Assembly (NCBI GenBank): GCA_001797935.1
Contig: MGQT01000105.1
Location: 14,350 to 25,789, forward strand
Length of the DNA: 11,440 nucleotides
Reading direction: 5' to 3'
Origin: Deltaproteobacteria bacterium RBG_16_54_18
GTDB lineage: Bacteria; Desulfobacterota; B13-G15; RBG-16-54-18
Positions 1-4,688 of the stretch are shown piece by piece. Within the stretch, counting starts at the first letter, position 1. Each line of letters opens with the position of its first letter. Made by a program: the position numbers and the translations under genes. The notes under the pieces were generated by a model that was not told the DNA's origin, did not search any database, and worked only from the letters and a program-made list of their open reading frames with translations.

Positions 1-170
1 AAGGGGCCATCCCGTTCGATGGAGAGCGAGGCGGTAAGCACGGTAGTACCGAGTTTATGGACCCTATAGTGGAAGCGGACTCTTTCGCTCGGCAGAGAGG
101 GGAGGGCGATTGCCGGGCAAAGGCTGACAAAAAGCAGGTGGAACGCGACGAAAAACATGAAACGGGCCAT
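1..170 (-). CDS. exported protein, 5' part only (possible DUF3108 family)
   Basis: An open frame runs leftward from the ATG at 170-168 to the window edge without a stop, giving 56 codons. The first 22 residues look like a Sec signal peptide: a short basic start (MAR), a hydrophobic core (FMFFVAFHLLFVSL) and an A-I-A cleavage motif before LPSLPSER. The Cys at 18 is not in a good lipobox, so a soluble periplasmic or outer-membrane-associated protein is more likely than a lipoprotein. The mature start (SERVRFHYRVHKLGTTVLTASL) recalls the first strands of DUF3108 proteins, but only about 34 mature residues are visible, so the family is a guess. GGAGG lies 15 nt before the ATG and only 3 nt before an in-frame GTG at 182-180, so the start is uncertain by four residues. 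It is transcribed divergently from the glutamate synthase genes. Confidence 0.6.
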   Translation of the reverse strand, partial: MARFMFFVAFHLLFVSLCPAIALPSLPSERVRFHYRVHKLGTTVLTASLSIERDGP

Positions 171-253
171 GCTTCTGCGCACGGCCCTCCGAGGTTCGTT
201 ATTTAGTGTAACCTGTCTCGGTAATTTCTGCACTGTTCCTCCGTGAAACAAAT

Positions 254-283
254 AATATAGCCGCTTGGCGAGCATAAAGGCAA
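254..283 (-). promoter_or_regulatory. possible sigma-70 promoter for the exported protein gene
   Basis: On the minus strand, TTGCCT (283-278) is followed after 18 nt by TATATT (259-254), which matches TATAAT at five of six positions. It would start transcription near 247, giving a leader of about 75 nt before the ATG at 170. TAACCTG at 209-215 lies inside that leader and recurs elsewhere in this intergenic region. Confidence 0.4.
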
Positions 284-565
284 GACATTATTCGATGGGT
301 AGCGTCGGGGAGAAAAAAGAATCGTTCTTCTCGACATCATTACATAACCTGATAGAGCATTAGGAAATTGAGAAGGTAAGAAAACGATTGTCAGGGTGAA
401 CGAATAATTCTTTACGATGACGGCTCATAATCTCACGCGCTTATTGCTCGTGATTTTTTCAATAATTTTTTATCTATGCATCGCTAATTTTCCTCTCAGA
501 ATTTTCCGTATTTCTTACGGATAACGCATAAACGCCGTGATTATAGAAAATTTTTAAACATAGTG
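284..565. other. AT-rich intergenic stretch without a convincing gene
   Basis: I find no well-supported gene here. It contains GACAT-N7-TAACCTGATAG at 333-355, which resembles the promoter region at 808-831. A hairpin TCACG/CGTGA (433-437 with 449-453) is followed by six T, a weak plus-strand terminator candidate. TCCGTA/TACGGA form a 6-bp hairpin at 505-521. A 35-codon reading frame (417-524) encodes a hydrophobic peptide but has no good ribosome binding site. The base composition is clearly more AT-rich than the coding part of the window. Confidence 0.6.
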
Positions 566-713
566 TAAAAAATAAGGGACTTCATTGAAGAAGTCCCTTA
601 TTGTCACATTAGGGGGGAAAACACGGTACAGGCTATGGGGTTTTAGGGGGGTTCCTGAACCACAACGCCGGTTGGCACCAGCGCAGGAGCTTTTCGCCCT
701 GTTTTCCCCCACT
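566..713 (-). ncRNA. candidate structured small RNA, family unknown
   Basis: Read on the minus strand, a transcript beginning near 713 would open with a sequence whose GGGGGAAAACA (710-700) pairs perfectly over 11 bp with TGTTTTCCCCC (623-613). Inside this closing stem, TCCTG/CAGGA and CGCTGGT/ACCGGCG (one U-G pair, GCCA loop) stack into an apical arm between about 690 and 651. The closing stem is followed by a strong intrinsic terminator (602-567) and preceded by promoter-like boxes (746-720). I could not match it to 6S RNA, SRP RNA, tmRNA or a riboswitch. The fold works almost as well on the plus strand, where the closing stem is followed by ACTTTTT; the promoter and terminator favour minus. 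It might also be a cis-regulatory element. Confidence 0.4.
567..602 (-). terminator. strong intrinsic terminator, minus strand
   Basis: AATAAGGGACTTC (571-583) and GAAGTCCCTTATT (590-602) form a perfect 13-bp hairpin with a 6-nt loop. On the minus strand the stem runs straight into six T (572-567). On the plus strand only TTATTG follows, so termination there would be weak. No protein gene ends here on the minus strand, which is the main reason to suspect a small RNA between 603 and 713. Confidence 0.7.
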
Positions 714-719
714 TTTTCT

Positions 720-746
720 ATTATCACACCCCTGCCTTTTTGTAAA
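720..746 (-). promoter_or_regulatory. possible promoter for the minus-strand small RNA
   Basis: On the minus strand, TTTACA (746-741) is followed by TGTGATAAT (728-720), which reads as an extended -10 element (TGnTATAAT-like). The spacer is 15 nt to GATAAT or 17 nt to TAATAG. The start would fall near 713-711, just before the GTGGGGG that opens the structured region. Confidence 0.35.
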
Positions 747-805
747 TATCTTTTTATATGAAGCCCTATCCTTAATCAGGGAGTTTTTTTTGAAATAAAT
801 AATCC

Positions 806-832
806 TTGACATACTAACGGTAACCTGATAGT
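806..832 (+). promoter_or_regulatory. promoter of the stand-alone glutamate-synthase-like gene
   Basis: A perfect -35 box TTGACA (806-811) lies 130 nt before the ATG at 936. The -10 is less clear: GATAGT (827-832, 15-nt spacer) or TAGTGA (829-834, 17-nt spacer). The spacer is occupied by an imperfect dyad and the TAACCTGATAG repeat. A non-ideal -10 combined with an operator-like dyad suggests that an activator or repressor acts here. Confidence 0.5.
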
Positions 833-872
833 GAAAAAATCGAGATTAGGCTGCGCTCTGGATGCACGCGAA

Positions 873-900
873 GGCGTTCAAGAATGGACGTCTTTTTTTT
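873..900 (+). terminator. leader terminator or attenuator upstream of the first gene
   Basis: GGCGTTC (873-879) pairs with GGACGTC (886-892) over 7 bp including two G-U pairs, with the loop AAGAAT, and is followed by eight T (893-900). It lies between the promoter at 806-832 and the gene at 936, so it would stop transcription in the leader unless disrupted. No gene ends upstream on this strand, so it does not serve as an ordinary 3' terminator. Its position relative to promoter, Shine-Dalgarno and start codon is the same as that of the terminator at 2628-2654. Confidence 0.5.
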
Positions 901-935
901 AAAAAAATTATGATTTACGGAAAGGAGAGTTGATA

Positions 936-2525
936 ATGAATTTGAAAAGACCAAATGCAAGTGCGGCAACAGGGACGTTTAACCGTTCGCGGACTGTTGT
1001 TCCCATGTCCGGGCTCTGCACCGACTGCCTTGACGGGTGCAAGGGAGGTTGCGAGGCCTGGCTTGCATCGTTCCGAGGGCGGGAGGTGATCTATCCGGGG
1101 CCTTTCGGTGAAATTACGGCGGGTGCAGATAAGGATTATCCCGTTGATTACTCTCACCTCAACATCCAAGGGTATGCCGTCGGCGCAGAGGGATTGCCTA
1201 GTGGAGTAACGCCGAGTCCCGATACGGCCATTTTCCCAGCAGTCGATACCGAGACCGAGTACGGATGGGATAAGAAGGTCAAGATGCGCGTGCCTATCTT
1301 TACCGGCGCATTGGGTTCCACTTTTATTGCCCAGAAGAATTGGGAGCACTTTGCCATCGGTGCCGCCATTGCGGGAATCACCGCCGTCTGCGGCGAAAAT
1401 GTCTGCGGTATCGACCCCAAGTTGGAATTAGACAAGAACGGGAAGGTCACGAGCTCTCCGGAGATGGATCGCCGTATCGAGACCTATCGAAAATTCCACG
1501 AGGGGTATGGAGAGATCCTTATTCAGATGAATGTGGAGGATACGCGCTTTGGCGTGGCGGAGTACGTCTTAAATAAACACAAACTCGATACGATTGAGCT
1601 TAAATGGGGTCAGGGCGCCAAGTGCATTGGTGGTGAGATCAAGGTCAGGGAGCTCGAGCGGGCCCTCGAACTCAAAAAGAGGGGGTATATCGTCACTCCT
1701 GATCCCACTATCGCCGAGGTCCAGAAAGCGTTCAAGGAAGGGGAGATCAAGGAGTTTGAACGTCATTCTCGGCTCGGTTTTGTGGATAAGGAAGGGTTCC
1801 TCAAGGAGGTTGAGCGGCTGCGTAAACTTGGGTATAAGAGGATTACGTTGAAGACCGGCGCCTATTCCATGGTGGAGCTTGCGATGGCGTTGCGGTATGG
1901 AGCGGAGGCCAAATTGGATCTCCTCACTATCGATGGCGCCCCGGGTGGTACGGGGATGAGTCCCTGGCTGATGATGAACGAGTGGGGCATTCCGTCGTTC
2001 TACCTCCACTCCCTTGCCTATCAGTTCAGTGAGAAGCTCGCCAAGAAGAAGATCAGGGTGCCTGATCTTGCCATGGCCGGTGGCTTCTCTGGTGAAGACG
2101 GTGTGTTTAAGGCCATTGCCATGGGAAGCCCTTATGTCAAGGCCGTCTGCATGGGCCGTGCACTCATGATCCCAGGCATGGTGGGGAAAAACATCGGACA
2201 GTGGCTGGCGGAGAATGACCTTCCCAAAGGCGTCGCCAAATACGGCAAGAGCGTCGAGGAAATCTTCGTTTCCTATGAAGAGCTTAAGGGCAAGTACGGA
2301 AATGAAATGAAGAATATTCCTCTCGGTGCCATAGGCATCTATACCTTCTGTCAAAAAATTAGGGTTGGGCTTCAGCAGTTGATGGCCGGAAGCAGAAACT
2401 TTCGGCTCTCTCTCGTATCGCGCAAGGACCTCATGGCACTGACCGAGGAGGCCGCAAAGATTTCGGGTATCCCGTATGTGATGGATGCCTATCGGACAGA
2501 AGCGGAAAAGATCCTGTCCGAATGA
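936..2525 (+). CDS. stand-alone FMN-binding glutamate-synthase-like protein
   Basis: This 529-residue protein belongs to the family of the central FMN domain of glutamate synthase (COG0069-type), which adds ammonia to 2-oxoglutarate reductively. Supporting motifs, numbered from the ATG at 936, are GQGAKCIGG (about 226-234), DGAPGGTGMSP (333-343, the FMN/2-oxoglutarate loop) and AGG near 381. Two features depart from the norm. The N-terminus has four cysteines spaced CX2CX3CX3C (28, 31, 35, 39) instead of a standard ferredoxin domain, and the usual C-terminal [3Fe-4S] cysteine motif is missing (AVCMGRALMIPG is found there). AAGGAGAG 6 nt before the ATG makes 936 a better start than the TTG at 930. 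It has its own promoter and is followed by a terminator at 2628-2654, so it may be monocistronic. It may accept a substrate other than 2-oxoglutarate; family membership is firm, function is not. Confidence 0.85.
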   Translation: MNLKRPNASAATGTFNRSRTVVPMSGLCTDCLDGCKGGCEAWLASFRGREVIYPGPFGEITAGADKDYPVDYSHLNIQGYAVGAEGLPSGVTPSPDTAIFPAVDTETEYGWDKKVKMRVPIFTGALGSTFIAQKNWEHFAIGAAIAGITAVCGENVCGIDPKLELDKNGKVTSSPEMDRRIETYRKFHEGYGEILIQMNVEDTRFGVAEYVLNKHKLDTIELKWGQGAKCIGGEIKVRELERALELKKRGYIVTPDPTIAEVQKAFKEGEIKEFERHSRLGFVDKEGFLKEVERLRKLGYKRITLKTGAYSMVELAMALRYGAEAKLDLLTIDGAPGGTGMSPWLMMNEWGIPSFYLHSLAYQFSEKLAKKKIRVPDLAMAGGFSGEDGVFKAIAMGSPYVKAVCMGRALMIPGMVGKNIGQWLAENDLPKGVAKYGKSVEEIFVSYEELKGKYGNEMKNIPLGAIGIYTFCQKIRVGLQQLMAGSRNFRLSLVSRKDLMALTEEAAKISGIPYVMDAYRTEAEKILSE

Positions 2526-2559
2526 TCCCTCTCTATGCTCGATTAAGGGAGAAAAGGAC

Positions 2560-2588
2560 TTGACAGACGGCTTATAGGTGAGTATGCT
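2560..2588 (+). promoter_or_regulatory. sigma-70 promoter of the glutamate synthase operon
   Basis: TTGACA (2560-2565) and TATGCT (2583-2588) are separated by the optimal 17 nt. Transcription would start near 2595, 95 nt before the ATG at 2690. It lies between the stop of the upstream gene and a strong terminator, so the terminator sits inside the leader made from this promoter. Confidence 0.6.
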
Positions 2589-2597
2589 ATAAACAAT

Positions 2598-2666
2598 GAC
2601 ACGAGGAAGTGTCAATGAAATGACAAGGGCGTCTTAAAAAGACGCCTTTTTTTTGTCGACACGAGG
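2598..2666 (+). repeat. GACACGAGG repeats presented in two hairpins flanking the terminator
   Basis: GACACGAGG occurs at 2598-2606 and 2658-2666, exactly 60 nt apart. The first copy is in a 6-bp hairpin TGACAC/GTGTCA (2597-2614) with the loop GAGGAA. The second is in a 5-bp hairpin TCGAC/GTCGA (2656-2671) with the loop ACGAGG. GAGG in the first loop also lies 8 nt before ATG AAA TGA (2615-2623), a two-codon reading frame. A purine loop containing GGA resembles a CsrA/RsmA site, but only the first copy has GGA. Confidence 0.4.
2628..2654 (+). terminator. strong intrinsic terminator in the operon leader
   Basis: GGCGTCTT (2628-2635) and AAGACGCC (2639-2646) are perfectly complementary and are followed by eight T (2647-2654). 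It can serve as the 3' terminator of the gene ending at 2525. Because the promoter at 2560-2588 lies upstream of it, it can also attenuate the downstream operon or end a small RNA of about 60 nt. Confidence 0.85.
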
Positions 2667-2689
2667 GTCGAAGATAAGGAGAGGCTTCT

Positions 2690-3133
2690 ATGGATCAAAA
2701 AAAGGCAGCGCGGGTAATGATCTTCTTCTGTCAGCGAATTGATGCTGAGCAGGATGCACATCGACGTCTCCTGGAAAAAGAGCTCGGCTCGCAGATAAAA
2801 TTTTTCCCTTTGCCGTGCAGCGGACGCATCGAGCCTCTGCACCTTATGCGTGCGCTGGAATCCGGCGCCGATAAGGTCTATGTCGTTACCTGCCCCGAGG
2901 GGGCGTGCTGCTACCGGGAGGGAAATATTCGCGCGCGGAAGCGGCTTGCCTATGCCCAGAGGCTTATTGAGGAGATCGGCCTGGCAAAGGAGCGTCTCGA
3001 GCTTATCCATGTACCTGCGGGGACGACCACGACCATAGATACGCTGGCACGGGAGCTTCTTGCACGAGAAGTTTTTGTAGGCCCTCTGTCGGTGAAGGCC
3101 CAGGGGCAAGAAAGGCAACGGAGACATATATAG
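2690..3133 (+). CDS. MvhD/FlpD-like hydrogenase iron-sulfur (delta) subunit family protein
   Basis: This 147-residue protein matches the small [2Fe-2S] MvhD family, which passes electrons from hydrogenase or formate dehydrogenase modules to heterodisulfide reductase HdrA-type flavoproteins. Visible motifs are FFCQR (Cys14), PCSGRIEP (Cys43), the GADKVYVVTCPEGACCYREGN block (Cys68, Cys73, Cys74) and then RARKRL, all in family order. The first motif carries a single Cys where relatives usually have CxxC, so cluster ligation may differ. AAGGAGAG precedes the ATG by 6 nt. It is the first gene of the operon, its stop TAG abuts the next ATG, and no HdrA or hydrogenase gene is present in the window. 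The likely role is electron delivery to the glutamate synthase subunits that follow; the partner is inferred from context only. Confidence 0.85.
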   Translation: MDQKKAARVMIFFCQRIDAEQDAHRRLLEKELGSQIKFFPLPCSGRIEPLHLMRALESGADKVYVVTCPEGACCYREGNIRARKRLAYAQRLIEEIGLAKERLELIHVPAGTTTTIDTLARELLAREVFVGPLSVKAQGQERQRRHI

Positions 3134-3289
3134 ATGAGCACAGGGGTGATTACAGCGGAAAGAAAACCGTTTTCCGAGATCAAGGAGATGAATGGTATTC
3201 GCGGCATCCACATCATGGCCATTGAGTGGGAAGAGGTGGTGCCGCAGCTCGTCGAAAAAGCCGGACTTGCCCTGAGAACCGCCGTATAA
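3134..3289 (+). CDS. small conserved-looking protein of unknown function, 51 residues
   Basis: The ATG follows directly on the TAG of the MvhD-like gene with no gap, and the frame ends at TAA 3287-3289, 13 nt before the next gene. GGAG at 3120-3123 lies 10 nt before the ATG. The peptide begins MSTGVITAERKPFSEIKEM and ends LVEKAGLALRTAV. It is charged and soluble, with no cysteine, signal peptide or membrane segment, and looks like a short beta strand (GIRGIHIMAIEW) followed by a helix. I do not recognise it. Tight packing and coupling make it a probable real gene, perhaps a small structural or regulatory partner of the complex. Confidence 0.6.
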   Translation: MSTGVITAERKPFSEIKEMNGIRGIHIMAIEWEEVVPQLVEKAGLALRTAV

Positions 3290-3302
3290 GAGAGATACAA
3301 GA

Positions 3303-4685
3303 ATGCCCCCGAAATATCATATAAAAACCGAGCCGGTACCCAGCCGCTTTCCGGCGATTACGCGATCAGGCGTCATCGCCTGGGATGAGGGGTGTCTGAA
3401 GTGCCATCGTTGCGTGAAAAAGGATTGTGTCTATAAGGTATATGAGAAGCGCAGTCTGGAGGTGCGCGAGATGCTCGACTCGCTGGATACGGCATGCAAG
3501 GACTGTTTCCGGTGTGTACAGGGCTGCCCCCAGAGGCTGATCCAGAAGGGGTTAAACCCCCAGTATAAGGCGCTCGGCGATTCATACTGGACGCCCGAGA
3601 TCATCGCTGCGCTTTGGTCCCAGGCGGAGAGCGGACGAATTCCGGTGTCAGGCGCCGGCTACGGCGGGCCCTTCGCCGGCCCCGGTTTTGACGCCATGTG
3701 GACCGACATGTCGGAGATCGTGCGCCCCACACGGGATGGCATCCACGGACGGGAATATATCAGCACCACCGTCGATATAGGGCGAAAGGTCATGGCGCTG
3801 GAATTCGATATTGCAGGACGGATTACGACGACGGTGCCGCCCCTGGTGGAGATACCCCTGCCCATCATATTTGACATGCTGCCCTGGTCACCAGCCCGCA
3901 GGCAGATCACCCTGGCCCTTCTCGAGGCGGCACAGGCACTCGGAACCTTTGTTGTCATGCGGCAGTCGGAGATGAGCCCTGACGTGGCAAGGTATCTTGC
4001 CAATGTGATTCTTTATATCGACGGCGATATGGAAGATCTGCGTGGTGAAATTCTCAAGAATCTCTTAATCATTGAAATACCTGACGGGGATCATGTCGAA
4101 GAGATGCAGAAGTTCATTAAAGAGAAAAATTCAGGAACACTTGTCTTTATCAGGATGGAGTTGAATCCCACGTCAGCCGAGCGTGCCGTAAAACTGACTC
4201 GCGACGGCGCCGAGGTGCTTCATCTTGTCGCCGATGAATATGGCCTAGAAAAAGGGAAAGATCCGTGCTTTATCAAGGAACGGATGAGGGAGATACATGG
4301 CAGGTTGGTCGAAGAGGGCTTGAGAGATGAGGTGACCTTGATCGCTTCCGGGGGGATCGCCATGGCCGAGCATGTAGCAAAGATCATCATCTGCGGAGCC
4401 GATGCGCTTGGTGTCGACATTCCGCTCCTGGTGGCGATGGAGTGCAGGGTATGCCGCCGCTGCAAAGAGGGGATTGCTTGTCCGGTGGAGCTTGACAGTG
4501 TCGATCCTCTCTGGGGCGCCGAGCGGATCAAAAACATGGTGGCTGCATGGCACAGTCAGCTCCTTGAGGTACTGGGCGCCATGGGTATCCGAGAGGCGCG
4601 CAGGCTGCGCGGCGAGATGGGCCGAGCCATGTTTTTTGAAGACCTGGAAAAAGAGGTCTTTGCATCCATGGGGAAGAGGGTTTAA
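3303..4685 (+). CDS. ferredoxin plus degenerate glutamate-synthase FMN-type domain protein
   Basis: This 460-residue protein has the same plan as the next gene. An N-terminal ferredoxin domain carries eight cysteines (31, 34, 37, 42; 65, 68, 71, 75) suited to two [4Fe-4S] clusters. A glutamate-synthase-like barrel follows, with a C-terminal cysteine motif CRVCRRCKEGIAC (381-393), where [3Fe-4S] ligands normally sit. IASGGIAMAEHVAKII (347-362) and GADALG keep the end of the barrel. The catalytic and FMN motifs are gone, however: nothing corresponds to GAKPGLGG, and DEYGLEKGKDP stands where DGSYGGTGAAP should be. It is about 45 residues shorter than its paralogue. It is probably a non-catalytic electron-transfer or structural subunit that arose by duplication of the downstream gene. 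The ribosome binding site is weak (GAGAG in the 13-nt gap), so it may depend on translational coupling. Confidence 0.8.
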   Translation: MPPKYHIKTEPVPSRFPAITRSGVIAWDEGCLKCHRCVKKDCVYKVYEKRSLEVREMLDSLDTACKDCFRCVQGCPQRLIQKGLNPQYKALGDSYWTPEIIAALWSQAESGRIPVSGAGYGGPFAGPGFDAMWTDMSEIVRPTRDGIHGREYISTTVDIGRKVMALEFDIAGRITTTVPPLVEIPLPIIFDMLPWSPARRQITLALLEAAQALGTFVVMRQSEMSPDVARYLANVILYIDGDMEDLRGEILKNLLIIEIPDGDHVEEMQKFIKEKNSGTLVFIRMELNPTSAERAVKLTRDGAEVLHLVADEYGLEKGKDPCFIKERMREIHGRLVEEGLRDEVTLIASGGIAMAEHVAKIIICGADALGVDIPLLVAMECRVCRRCKEGIACPVELDSVDPLWGAERIKNMVAAWHSQLLEVLGAMGIREARRLRGEMGRAMFFEDLEKEVFASMGKRV

Positions 4686-4688
4686 CCG

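Larger units (their letters stand above)
345..831 (+). repeat. two copies of TAACCTGATAG
   Basis: The 11-mer TAACCTGATAG occurs at 345-355 and again at 821-831; the coordinates given span both copies. Each is preceded by GACAT (333-337 and 808-812), with 7 or 8 nt between. The second copy lies inside the promoter of the first glutamate-synthase-like gene. There it is part of an imperfect dyad, ACTA-N2-GGT-A-ACC-N3-TAGT (814-832, plus strand). A shorter TAACCTG occurs at 209-215. These could be regulator sites; the regulator is unknown. Confidence 0.4.

Noticed and set aside
1..170. Lipoprotein signal peptide at the left-edge gene
   Set aside because: Residues before Cys18 read V-S-L rather than a lipobox, while A-I-A at 20-22 is a good signal peptidase I site.
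673..690. TGGCAC half-site resembling a sigma-54 -24 element, tempting for a nitrogen-regulated locus
   Set aside because: No GC dinucleotide at the proper -12 distance on either strand; the bases belong to the apical arm of the RNA fold.
613..710. Structured RNA considered as 6S RNA or SRP (4.5S) RNA
   Set aside because: The conserved SRP apical sequence with its GGAA-type loop is absent, and the length and bubble layout do not match a standard 6S RNA, so the family is left open.
769..792. CCCT/AGGG hairpin followed by a T tract as a terminator
   Set aside because: Only four base pairs with a ten-base loop; too weak to call.
1569..2615. Long minus-strand open frame opposite the first glutamate-synthase-like gene
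   Set aside because: It is antisense to a clearly recognised protein and its translation shows no family features; the same applies to other antisense frames, such as 6435-7052 and 4245-4808.
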